Below, piece after piece: positions 1 to 5,630 of a stretch of DNA of 12,685 bases; the stretch's first letter is position 1, and each line of letters begins with the position of its first letter. The notes beneath the pieces were generated by a model, which did not search any database, had not been told where the DNA came from, and was given only the letters and a program-made list of their open reading frames with translations. Source of the stretch: an uncultured Collinsella sp. (GTDB taxonomy: Bacteria; Actinomycetota; Coriobacteriia; Coriobacteriales; Coriobacteriaceae); the NCBI GenBank assembly GCA_902496375.1, contig CABVAS010000025.1, positions 1-12,685 of the forward strand, in the 5' to 3' direction. Made by a program: the position numbers and the translations under genes.

Positions 1-465
1 GACCTCGATGCCGCCCACCTGCTGGAAGTACGTAAACTGCGTGACCTCCATGCCGTTGAGCCAGACCTCCCAGCCAAGGCCCCAGGCGCCGAGCGTCGGG
101 CTCTCCCAGTCGTCCTCGACAAAGCGGACGTCATGGTCGTTGGGGTCCAGACCGATAGCGGCAAGAGACCCCAGGTAAAGCTCCTGGGCGTTGACCGGAG
201 AGGGCTTGATGAGCACCTGGAACTGATAGTAGTGCTGCATGCGGTTGGGGTTCTCGCCGTAGCGGCCGTCGGCGGGACGGCGGCAAGGCTGCGCATAGCA
301 GGTGCGCCACTCGGCGGGACCGAGCGAGCGCAGCGTGGTCGCGGTATGGAAGGTACCGGCACCGACCTCGGAGTCATAGGGCTGCATAATGACGCAGCCC
401 TGCTCGCCCCAGTACTGCTGGAGACGCAAGATGATGTCTTGGAAGGAAAGCGATGAAGCGTTCAT
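1..465 (-). CDS. glyQ: Glycyl-tRNA synthetase alpha subunit (N-terminal 155 codons, cut by the window edge)
   Basis: This is the catalytic alpha subunit of the heterotetrameric (alpha2beta2) class II glycyl-tRNA synthetase, which charges tRNA-Gly with glycine in the cytoplasm. My own translation from the ATG at 465 begins MNASSLSFQDIILRLQQYWG and continues through the family landmarks GCVIMQPYD, EVGAGTFHTATTLRSLGP, YVQPCRRPxDGRYGENPNR (here YAQPCRRPADGRYGENPNR) and QFQVLIKPSP, then EDDWESPTLGAWGLGWEVW. The frame is open to base 1, so the C-terminal half and probably glyS lie outside. The start has a poor Shine-Dalgarno: GAGG is only 1 nt away and GAGGGG is about 11 nt away. It lies 59 nt after lepB; a TATAGT hexamer at 512-517 (minus) could be a -10, but I see no matching -35. 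There is no room for a T-box leader, so readthrough from the rpsP-lepB operon is plausible. Confidence 0.96.
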   Translation of the reverse strand, partial: MNASSLSFQDIILRLQQYWGEQGCVIMQPYDSEVGAGTFHTATTLRSLGPAEWRTCYAQPCRRPADGRYGENPNRMQHYYQFQVLIKPSPVNAQELYLGSLAAIGLDPNDHDVRFVEDDWESPTLGAWGLGWEVWLNGMEVTQFTYFQQVGGIEV

Positions 466-524
466 GCCTCTAATATCCCCTCGTCGAAACGATTACACGG
501 TTAGGTACTGTACTATAGCGGTTT

Positions 525-1088
525 TTAGTCGATAGCGCCGATGCGGTTGAGCGGCCAGTAGCGCACAAGCGCCACAGCGATCAAATCAGAGCGATCGACG
601 GGACCAAAGTAGCGTGAGTCGGCAGAGTTTTCGCGGTTGTCGCCCATCACCCACACGCACCCGTCGGGAACGGTGTAGGGATAGCTTACCTGAGCGCCGG
701 GCGCTTGGACCGAAAGTGGCCAGCTCATGCCCGTCGTATAGTCCTCGTCGAGCGCTTGGCCGTCAACGACCACCTTGCCATCCTGCAGGTCGACCGTCTG
801 GCCGGCCGTGGCAATAACACGCTTGACAAGAACATCATGCTCGGAGGTGCCATCGGGGTTGTGAAACACCACGATATCGCCCTGCTTGACGGGCTGACCG
901 AGCTCGAGGCTCACCTTTTGTGCCAGGATCTGGTCGCCAATCTCGATCGTGTCCTCCATAGAGCCGGTGGGCACCACAAAGGGCTCGACCACAAAGGTGC
1001 GGATCAGGAAGGTGGCCACGAGCGCGATCGCGATGACCGCGATCCACTCAAAAGCGCCCCTCAACGCGGAATGTTGCGTAGGAACCAT
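525..1088 (-). CDS. lepB: Signal peptidase I (type I leader peptidase)
   Basis: This is a membrane-anchored serine/lysine-dyad protease that removes signal peptides from exported proteins. The protein has a short N-terminal cytoplasmic part, then one hydrophobic segment (EWIAVIAIALVATFLIRTFVV). It is followed by the catalytic serine box VVPTGSMEDTI (Ser43 in the numbering used here), the lysine box DVLVKRVIA (Lys89) and the box E signature MGDNRENSADSRYFG near the C terminus. Its length (187 aa) is typical of Gram-positive type I peptidases. A GTG at 1094 would overlap the trmD stop, but GAGGAG lies 5 nt before the ATG at 1088 and directly abuts the GTG, so I choose the ATG. That leaves 2 nt between the trmD TGA and the lepB start, which indicates translational coupling. 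In Firmicutes lepB also sits near trmD, but after rplS, which is absent here. Confidence 0.95.
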   Translation of the reverse strand: MVPTQHSALRGAFEWIAVIAIALVATFLIRTFVVEPFVVPTGSMEDTIEIGDQILAQKVSLELGQPVKQGDIVVFHNPDGTSEHDVLVKRVIATAGQTVDLQDGKVVVDGQALDEDYTTGMSWPLSVQAPGAQVSYPYTVPDGCVWVMGDNRENSADSRYFGPVDRSDLIAVALVRYWPLNRIGAID

Positions 1089-1090
1089 AC

Positions 1091-1849
1091 TCACTCCTCG
1101 CTCTGCGAATACGAAGCGTCAAGGATCTCCTGCGCGTAAGCGCGCTCCTCGGGCGTGAGCCGCGCCGTCTCGATCAGATCGGGACGCCAGCGGCAGGTGC
1201 GCTCGATGGCGTTCTTGCGACGCCAGGCATCGACCTTGGCGTGATCGCCGCTCACAAGCACCGGAGGCACGCCCTCGCCGTTGAACTCGGCAGGACGGGT
1301 GTACTGCGCGTACTCGAGCAGGCCTCCATCCTCGGCGGTCGAGAACGACTCGTCGACGTTGCTCATCTCGTCACCAAGGGCGCCGGGGATGAGGCGTACG
1401 ACAGCATCGGCAACGACCATAGCGGGAAGCTCGCCGCCCGTGAGCACGTAGTCGCCGATCGACAGACGCTCATCGGCATACGCATACGCGCGCTCGTCGA
1501 CGCCCTCGTAGCGACTGCACACAAACAGCAGGCGCTCACTTTTGAGCAGGCGCTCGGCCACATGCTGCGAAAAAGGCTCGCCACAGGGGGTAAAGAACAC
1601 CACAGTGGGCTTGGGACCCTCTGCGCTAATGGCCTCGATGGCCTCTGCGATAGGCTCGACCTTCATGAGCATGCCCTGCCCGCCGCCGTACGGCTCGTCA
1701 TCAACGGTACGATGACGGTCGTGCGTCCAGTCACGCAGGTTATAGGCCTTAAAATCAAAAAGGCCGGCCTTGCGGGCGCGGCCCAAAATCGATGTGGACA
1801 TGACGGGCTCAAACATCTCGGGAAAGACCGAAAGGGTCTCAATCAGCAT
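1091..1849 (-). CDS. trmD: tRNA (guanine37-N1)-methyltransferase
   Basis: TrmD uses S-adenosylmethionine to methylate N1 of G37, 3' of the anticodon, in tRNAs for Leu, Pro and Arg, and so prevents +1 frameshifting. The 252-aa protein starts MLIETLSVFPEMF and carries the SPOUT-fold landmarks: DDEPYGGGQGM (residues 50-60), CSRYEGVDER (111-120) and SIGDYVLTGGE (130-140). The last two frame the deep trefoil knot that binds the cofactor. The C-terminal helical domain (ARLTPEERAYAQEILDAS) is complete, so the length matches the family. The ATG is preceded by GGAGG at 5 nt spacing. The gene follows rimM by about 10 nt and is followed almost immediately by lepB, consistent with a single rpsP-khpA-rimM-trmD-lepB transcript. 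Confidence 0.98.
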   Translation of the reverse strand: MLIETLSVFPEMFEPVMSTSILGRARKAGLFDFKAYNLRDWTHDRHRTVDDEPYGGGQGMLMKVEPIAEAIEAISAEGPKPTVVFFTPCGEPFSQHVAERLLKSERLLFVCSRYEGVDERAYAYADERLSIGDYVLTGGELPAMVVADAVVRLIPGALGDEMSNVDESFSTAEDGGLLEYAQYTRPAEFNGEGVPPVLVSGDHAKVDAWRRKNAIERTCRWRPDLIETARLTPEERAYAQEILDASYSQSEE

Positions 1850-1859
1850 GTTGTCCTCC

Positions 1860-2381
1860 CTACTTGTCCATATCGATCAGGCCGTCCATAACATGGACGG
1901 AAATTGTTCCTGTGTCGGGAAGATCGAGCACAACCTGCTCGATCACGGGAATCAGTACCTCGCCGTACCGATCGCCCTCGACAACCCAAACATCGTTAGC
2001 GGGCGTCGACATGATCTCGACGATCGTGCCGAGCGAACCGAAGCGCTCGTCGACCACCTCGCGACCCATCAGGTCGGTATAGGCAGCATCGAGCGAATCG
2101 AGCTCAAAGTCGTCACGATTTGCCAGCACGTAGCATCCCGTGATGCCCTCGGCGGCCGTCAAGTCGTCAATGCCCTCAAACGAGACCAGATCGCCATCGC
2201 CCGTATCGGTGACGGACACGACCGTGCAAAAGCGGTCGCGCTTGAGCGCCGGCGGCGTCAGGGCGACGCGCATACCCGGCTCTAATACAGAAGGAAGCCC
2301 CCGCAGCGGCTGCGCGAGGACCTCCCCCTTCCTTCCGTGCGGCTTGACCACACGGGCGATGTTTTTGTACTGGGACCTCAA
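1860..2381 (-). CDS. rimM: Ribosome maturation factor RimM
   Basis: RimM is an assembly factor for the 30S head domain that binds ribosomal protein S19 and promotes 16S rRNA processing. The 173-aa product has the typical N-terminal barrel opening (NIARVVKPHGRKGEVLAQPL) and a PRC-barrel-like C-terminal half, with the motifs LMGREVVDERFGSLGTIVEI and VLIPVIEQVVLDL. The start is a TTG at 2381: the only upstream in-frame codons before a stop contain no ATG or GTG, and the N terminus fits the family. A weak AGG(A) lies just upstream and overlaps the khpA stop region. The gap to khpA is 4 nt, so translational coupling is likely. The position between khpA and trmD is conserved in many bacteria and supports the call independently. 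Confidence 0.94.
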   Translation of the reverse strand: MRSQYKNIARVVKPHGRKGEVLAQPLRGLPSVLEPGMRVALTPPALKRDRFCTVVSVTDTGDGDLVSFEGIDDLTAAEGITGCYVLANRDDFELDSLDAAYTDLMGREVVDERFGSLGTIVEIMSTPANDVWVVEGDRYGEVLIPVIEQVVLDLPDTGTISVHVMDGLIDMDK

Positions 2382-2385
2382 GGTC

Positions 2386-2670
2386 CTAGCCCAGAACCTC
2401 TACCTCGACAGCAGTGTCGAGGCGAGCGGCCAGTGCACGGGCGAGCGTGCGAATGGCCTTGATGGTACGGCCACGACGGCCGATGACCTTAGCGACGTCA
2501 TCCTCGGCGACCGAAACCTCAATCGTAGAGGCGTCGTCACCATCGATGACCTCAAGGCTCACGGAATCCGGGTCGTCGACGATCTGAACAACGAGATATT
2601 CGACGAGATCGGCGATGCGATCTGAGAGCATTGCCTCACCCTCGAGCTGTGCAGCGTCAACCTCAGGCAC
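2386..2670 (-). CDS. khpA: KH-domain RNA-binding protein (KhpA/YlqC family)
   Basis: This is a small single-KH RNA-binding protein of the family found between rpsP and rimM in Gram-positives. Characterised members (KhpA) pair with KhpB and act as global RNA binders that influence cell division and elongation. The KH nucleic-acid-binding GxxG loop is visible as VAKVIGRRGRTIKAI (G64-R-R-G67), preceded by the strand STIEVSVAEDD. The core resembles the usual 75-80 aa protein; the extra 13 residues (MPEVDAAQLEGEA) come from choosing the GTG at 2670. That GTG has GAGGAG 6 nt upstream, which I consider decisive over the internal ATG (residue 14). Its start region lies 3 nt downstream of the rpsP stop, so the two genes are translationally linked. 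No khpB is visible in the window. Confidence 0.9.
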   Translation of the reverse strand: MPEVDAAQLEGEAMLSDRIADLVEYLVVQIVDDPDSVSLEVIDGDDASTIEVSVAEDDVAKVIGRRGRTIKAIRTLARALAARLDTAVEVEVLG

Positions 2671-2673
2671 GAT

Positions 2674-3015
2674 TTACTCCTCGGCGCCCTCAGCGGCCTC
2701 AGCGGCAGCCTTAGCGGCCTCGGCCTCTTTGGCGAGCTGCTTCTTGGACTTCTTGACGACGGTCTCGGTCTTCTCGCCCTCGTTGGCGGCCTTGACCAGA
2801 GCGGCGACGGCGTCGGTGAGCTGAGCGCCCTTGGACTGCCAGTCGGCGATCTTCTCGAGGTCGAGGTTGATGGTCTTGGGGGCGGTCATCGGGTTGTAGC
2901 GGCCAACCTCCTCGATGATACGACCGTCACGCGGGGCGCGGGAATCGGCGACGACGACACGGTAGTACGGACGCTTCTTAGCGCCGTGACGAGCAAGGCG
3001 AATCTTGACTGCCAA
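2674..3015 (-). CDS. rpsP: 30S ribosomal protein S16 (bS16)
   Basis: bS16 is a small-subunit protein that binds 16S rRNA early in 30S assembly. The conserved body AVKIRLARHGAKKRPYYRVVVADSR, IIEEVGRYNPMT and LDLEKIADWQSKGAQLTDAV is complete. The longest open frame reaches further upstream, but family alignment puts the start right before AVKIRL. There, a TTG at 3015 is preceded by GGAGGAG with 6 nt spacing, giving a 113-aa protein. Residues from about 80 onward form a Lys/Ala/Glu-rich tail (KKSKKQLAKEAEAAKAAAEAAEG) that is longer than in most S16 proteins but of a common actinobacterial style. It is the first gene of the operon with khpA, rimM, trmD and lepB, and is read from the divergent intergenic region shared with dinB. 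Confidence 0.97.
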   Translation of the reverse strand: MAVKIRLARHGAKKRPYYRVVVADSRAPRDGRIIEEVGRYNPMTAPKTINLDLEKIADWQSKGAQLTDAVAALVKAANEGEKTETVVKKSKKQLAKEAEAAKAAAEAAEGAEE

Positions 3016-3071
3016 AGGAAACTCCTCCAACCAAGCAGCTTTAGGCTGCAACTACAAACAAACAGTTGAAC

Positions 3072-3100
3072 ATAATACGCCATCGACGCGGGCAGGTGAA
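3072..3100 (-). promoter_or_regulatory. Probable sigma-70-type promoter of the rpsP operon
   Basis: Read on the minus strand, TTCACC (3100-3095, four matches to TTGACA) and TATTAT (3077-3072, five matches to TATAAT) are separated by exactly 17 nt. Transcription would begin near 3065 and give a leader of about 50 nt. That leader contains a small perfect hairpin, GCAGC/GCTGC with a 5-nt loop (3035-3049), just before the rpsP ribosome binding site. It could bear on S16 autoregulation, but nothing in the sequence proves it. Confidence 0.55.
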
Positions 3101-3144
3101 GTCCGTGAGACCAACTTCTTCGGTGTAGTCGAGGGCAAATCCAT

Positions 3145-3172
3145 ATCTTAGACAAGAATTCGGGATTTGCAA
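3145..3172 (-). promoter_or_regulatory. Possible second, distal promoter of the rpsP operon
   Basis: On the minus strand, TTGCAA (3172-3167) and TAAGAT (3150-3145) are spaced by 16 nt. Each matches four of the six consensus bases. It would lie about 70 nt upstream of the better candidate at 3072-3100. The evidence is weak and stands only as an alternative start point in the 200-nt divergent region. Confidence 0.25.
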
Positions 3173-3204
3173 GCACATACACGCACCCCACATGAGCTGC
3201 GCGG

Positions 3205-3210
3205 TATACT
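3205..3210 (+). promoter_or_regulatory. -10 element placed for a leaderless dinB transcript
   Basis: TATACT (five of six matches to TATAAT) lies exactly 6 nt before the A of the dinB ATG at 3217, where transcription would be expected to begin. No Shine-Dalgarno precedes that ATG. I see no convincing -35 at 16-18 nt upstream. Leaderless mRNAs are common in Actinobacteria, so this geometry is credible, but it depends on the 3217 start being correct. Confidence 0.45.
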
Positions 3211-3216
3211 CATGAC

Positions 3217-4470
3217 ATGGAAAGACGCGAACATACATACGGTTATGAGGATGCCATGGGCGTCACGCCGCCTCCCTGGACGGGTCCGGCGGTGGGCCTC
3301 ATGGACCTCGATGCGTTTTTTGCGAGCGTGGAGATGCTCGACCATCCCGAATGGCGCGGAAAACCGCTCATCGTGGGCGGAGACGCCGATTCGCGTGGCG
3401 TCGTGTCCACGTGTTCATATGAGGCACGTCGCTTTGGCGTGCACTCCGCCATGCCCTCGGCCGAGGCACGGCGTCTGTGTCCTCAGGCCATTTGGACACA
3501 CGGGCACTTCGACCGCTACCGCGAGGTGAGCGCGCAGGTCATGGCGATTCTTGCCGAGGAGACGCCGCGCGTGGAGCGCGTATCCATCGACGAAGCCTTT
3601 ATCGATATCACACCGGGTCGCTTTGCGCCCGAAGACCCGCTGCTGGTTGCGCAGCGTATAAGCGACCGCGTGGCAGGGCTGGGAGTGACCTGTTCCATTG
3701 GCGTGGGCTGCAACAAGACGGTCGCAAAGATCGCAAGCGAGCGGGATAAGCCGTTTGGGCTGACCATCGTGCGCCCCGGAACCGAGCAGCGCTTTTTGGC
3801 CGCGCTGCCGGTATCTGCCATGAGCGGCATCGGGCGCTCGGCCGAGGAGCGACTGCGCCGCATGCGCATCTACACCCTCGGCGAGCTATCACGTGCACCG
3901 GAATCCACCTTGGCCTCTATTTTTGGCGTCAACGGCGAACGCATGCGCCAGCGTGCGCTGGGACTCGAAATCTCCGAAGTCACGAGCCTCGATGAAGAGC
4001 GCGAGGTCAAGTCGGTCAGCAATGAACGCACCTTTGCTAAAGATTTAACTGAGCGTGGGGATATTGAGGCGGCGATTGCGCTGTTGGGAGAGTCAGTGGG
4101 ACGCCGCCTGCGCCGTCAGGGGCTGACGGGTGCCACGGTAACGCTCAAGCTTAAGTATTCGTATGGCAGCGGGCGTACGGCACAGCGCCGGCTGCCTCAT
4201 CCGACCGACGATGAGAACATCTTCGTGGCGGTTGCACTCGAACTGCTCGACAACATCTGGCAGGATGGCATGCATGTTCGCTTAGCGGGCATCGGCATGA
4301 GCGACTTCGACCACCAAGGCGGCATCCAGACTGACCTGTTCTGCGCGATCGATGACCGCGGAGCCCAATCCAGCGACCGCCGCGACCTCTCCGTCGCCAT
4401 CGACGCCGTCCGAGACAAATTCGGCGACACCGCCCTATCCTTCGGCCGCCAATCCCGCTTCAATAACTAG
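3217..4470 (+). CDS. dinB: DNA polymerase IV (Y-family translesion polymerase)
   Basis: This is an error-prone translesion DNA polymerase. The palm residues are visible: MDLDAFFASVE (Asp30 metal ligand, Phe35 as probable steric gate) and VERVSIDEAFIDIT (Asp125/Glu126). They are followed by the finger/palm motif YEARRFGVHSAMPSAEA, the thumb region (GVGCNKTVAKIASERDKP, then SGIGRSAEERLRRMRI) and the little-finger domain. A pentapeptide QTDLF at 371-375 resembles the sliding-clamp-binding consensus QL(S/D)LF. The length of 417 aa is slightly long for the family because of an N-terminal extension. The start at 3217 is supported by a -10 box 6 nt upstream (leaderless). The ATG at 3256 has GAGG at 5 nt spacing and would give 404 aa, so the start is uncertain. 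No LexA-type operator of the CGAACnnnnGTTCG form was seen upstream. The gene is divergent from rpsP and convergent with rsfS across the RAYT island. Its TAG stop lies at the start of a degenerate repeat copy. Confidence 0.96.
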   Translation: MERREHTYGYEDAMGVTPPPWTGPAVGLMDLDAFFASVEMLDHPEWRGKPLIVGGDADSRGVVSTCSYEARRFGVHSAMPSAEARRLCPQAIWTHGHFDRYREVSAQVMAILAEETPRVERVSIDEAFIDITPGRFAPEDPLLVAQRISDRVAGLGVTCSIGVGCNKTVAKIASERDKPFGLTIVRPGTEQRFLAALPVSAMSGIGRSAEERLRRMRIYTLGELSRAPESTLASIFGVNGERMRQRALGLEISEVTSLDEEREVKSVSNERTFAKDLTERGDIEAAIALLGESVGRRLRRQGLTGATVTLKLKYSYGSGRTAQRRLPHPTDDENIFVAVALELLDNIWQDGMHVRLAGIGMSDFDHQGGIQTDLFCAIDDRGAQSSDRRDLSVAIDAVRDKFGDTALSFGRQSRFNN

Positions 4471-4486
4471 TCTTTTTTGGACGGGG
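4467..4486 (+). repeat. Degenerate left-end copy of the REP-like unit, containing the dinB stop codon
   Basis: The 20 bases from 4467 (CTAGTC, T-run, GGACGGGG) align with the first part of the complete unit at 4517 (GTAGTC, AATTTG, GGACGGGG) when both are read on the plus strand. The dinB TAG stop (4468-4470) is the TAG of this motif. The match is short and degenerate, so common origin is an inference. Confidence 0.45.
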
Positions 4487-4504
4487 GGTTGCTGCCTTCC
4501 GTCC
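4479..4504 (+). other. RNA hairpin immediately after dinB
   Basis: GGACGGGGGG (4479-4488) can pair with CCTTCCGTCC (4495-4504), giving ten pairs with two G-U wobbles, across a 6-nt loop. It starts 8 nt after the dinB stop. No U-tract follows on the plus strand, so it does not look like a standard intrinsic terminator. It may protect the 3' end or be a degraded repeat structure. Confidence 0.5.
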
Positions 4505-4515
4505 GACACGGCATT

Positions 4516-4638
4516 GGTAGTCAATTTGGGACGGGGCTATTTTAGCTACCCCTATATATCGGTTGAGATTCATTCGGCCTAATTCATTCACCGTCAGCCA
4601 AAGGGTAGCTAAAATAGCCCCGTCCCAAATTGACTACC
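4516..4638. repeat. Perfect 36-bp inverted repeat pair made of two REP-like units (BIME- or MITE-like element)
   Basis: The left arm (4516-4551) and right arm (4603-4638) are exact reverse complements over 36 bases, separated by 51 nt. The left arm begins GGTAGTCAATTTGGGAC and the right arm begins GGGTAGCTAAAATAGCCCC. Each arm holds one 33-bp unit (4517-4549 in minus orientation, 4605-4637 in plus orientation), bounded by GTAG and CTAC. The perfection of the arms against degenerate copies nearby suggests recent duplication or gene conversion. Two REP-type units in opposite orientation recall a BIME; read as a unit it also looks like a 123-bp MITE. I see no clear target duplication at the borders. 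It lies between dinB and the transposase. Confidence 0.85.
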
Positions 4639-4671
4639 CCGGATGTCCGGTTTGCCCGCCGCAACAAAACT

Positions 4672-4688
4672 CTGTCCCAAATAGCTAC
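4672..4688 (+). repeat. Degenerate partial copy of the REP-like unit overlapping the transposase stop
   Basis: The sequence CTGTCCCAAATAGCTAC corresponds to the right end of the unit (CCGTCCCAAATTAGCTAC in the complete copy at 5536-5568), with one substitution and one base missing. The transposase's TAG stop (minus, 4687-4685) lies inside it. The left half may continue in degraded form back to about 4661. Confidence 0.65.
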
Positions 4689-5434
4689 TGATCGAGCTTG
4701 ACCTTCTGAATCGTGCAGTGACCGATGCCCGTGAGGCGCACGATCTGCTTTATCGAAAAGCCCTCGTTTTTGAGCGTACGGATGTAGTTGTCGCGCACGG
4801 CTTTAGGCAAAGCTTTAAGGTGGTGAGGCTCATACGGTTTAAGGAGAGCCTGTGCAAACTCCAGTGCATCTATGTCGCTCACATGAGCGCCGTCACGGAA
4901 GCAATATCGATTCGGTTCTCCCGAGGTACTGAAAGCAAAAAATCTCTGAGAATCTCCGAGCAAACCTAGCACACATTCAGTCATACAAATACCCGGGTAT
5001 CCCATATATTCGCTAAAACTGCTCCAACGATATAGTGAAGCAGTCCCAATCCTGGCTTTCGCAGGATTATCGTGAATATATCTCACACAGTTGAGCAGCT
5101 GATCATCGTTAAGAATCGGCACGCTCTTAAATCGATCCTGAAAAACTGGTCCCTTCCGTCCGGTTTTCGCGTTGAAATACATCGCATATGCAGTCGTAAC
5201 AGAGTGCATGCAATCGCTCAGGTGAACATGTTCATCATCTAGCAACAAGTGAATATGGTTGTCCATAAGGCACCAAGCAATGATATTGACGTCGTATTTT
5301 CGGCATTTCGAGGCAAGCAACCGAATCAAATATATCCGATCATCGGCATCCTCAAATATCAGCTGACCACCACAGCCCTTTTGGACGACATGGTAATAGC
5401 CGTAAACAGAGATTTCCCGCGCGGTCCGAGTCAT
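4685..5434 (-). CDS. REP-associated tyrosine transposase-like protein (Y1/HUH, RAYT family)
   Basis: This is a Y1 single-strand transposase related to TnpA of IS200/IS605 and to RAYT proteins that process REP palindromes. The N terminus (YGYYHVVQKGCGGQLIF, EDADDRIYLIRLLASKC) is typical. The HUH metal motif is DNHIHLLL (His60, His62), and the probable nucleophile is Tyr119 in CVRYIHDNPAKA, the position of the catalytic Tyr in E. coli TnpA-REP (YIYINP). A C-terminal extension of about 110 residues ends in an apparent helix-turn-helix (GFSIKQIVRLTGIGHCTIQKVK). All expected catalytic residues are intact and there is no frameshift. The open frame extends to 5494, but the ATG at 5434 has an AGGAGG-type site about 6-8 nt upstream, giving 249 aa. 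The gene is more AT-rich than its neighbours, which suggests transfer. It is flanked on both sides by REP-like repeats and carries no accessory tnpB. Whether it still moves or has been domesticated cannot be told from one locus. Confidence 0.9.
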   Translation of the reverse strand: MTRTAREISVYGYYHVVQKGCGGQLIFEDADDRIYLIRLLASKCRKYDVNIIAWCLMDNHIHLLLDDEHVHLSDCMHSVTTAYAMYFNAKTGRKGPVFQDRFKSVPILNDDQLLNCVRYIHDNPAKARIGTASLYRWSSFSEYMGYPGICMTECVLGLLGDSQRFFAFSTSGEPNRYCFRDGAHVSDIDALEFAQALLKPYEPHHLKALPKAVRDNYIRTLKNEGFSIKQIVRLTGIGHCTIQKVKLDQ

Positions 5435-5535
5435 ACGCATCTCCTCCTCTACAGATAACAAATACGTTACCCGAGTCGGAAAGCTAAATATCACGCAATG
5501 AACCGCAACTCGCTTCTATCGGCGAACGGTAGGTA

Positions 5536-5568
5536 GTAGCTAAAAAAGCCCCGTCCCAAATTAGCTAC
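5536..5568 (+). repeat. Complete REP-like unit with 8-bp terminal inverted repeats
   Basis: This 33-bp copy begins GTAGCTAA and ends TTAGCTAC, a perfect 8-bp terminal palindrome around the conserved core AGCCCCGTCCCAAA. It is in the same orientation as the copy at 4605-4637 and lies on the other (start) side of the transposase gene. Its right end plus the adjoining TTTGGG makes a second small palindrome, CCCAAA-TTAGCTAC-TTTGGG (5555-5574). Confidence 0.85.
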
Positions 5569-5575
5569 TTTGGGC

Positions 5576-5618
5576 AAAAAGAAAGCCGGGTAGCTGCGGA
5601 AAACCGCAACTGCCCGGC
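5576..5618 (-). terminator. Intrinsic terminator of the obg-nadD-yqeK-rsfS transcript
   Basis: Bases 5585-5618 fold into a 15-position stem (GCCGGG...GCGG with CCGC...CCCGGC, one mismatch and one wobble) around a 4-nt loop. On the minus strand it is followed by TTTCTTTTT (5584-5576). It lies 45 nt after the rsfS stop. This is a textbook rho-independent terminator and the strongest in the window. Confidence 0.9.
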
Positions 5619-5630
5619 AAACGGATAAGA

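Noticed and set aside
466..524. T-box or other riboswitch before glyQ
   Set aside because: Only 59 nt separate lepB and glyQ, which is too short, and no T-box-like sequence or terminator is visible.
3181..3260. LexA (SOS) operator upstream of dinB
   Set aside because: CGAAC occurs at 3228-3232 but is not followed by GTTCG at the required spacing; no palindromic box was found.
3041..3345. Small minus-strand open frames between rpsP and dinB
   Set aside because: They overlap the promoter region and the dinB start, lack ribosome binding sites and have no recognisable protein character.
4471..4510. Intrinsic terminator after dinB
   Set aside because: The hairpin 4479-4504 is strong, but the T-run lies on its 5' side and none follows, so it does not fit the standard form on the plus strand. 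The minus strand has A's there.
4508..4645. Target-site duplication around the 123-bp inverted-repeat element
   Set aside because: The bases outside the arms (GCATT on the left, CCGGA on the right) share no direct repeat. This is in keeping with Y1-type mobility, but it gives no proof of insertion.
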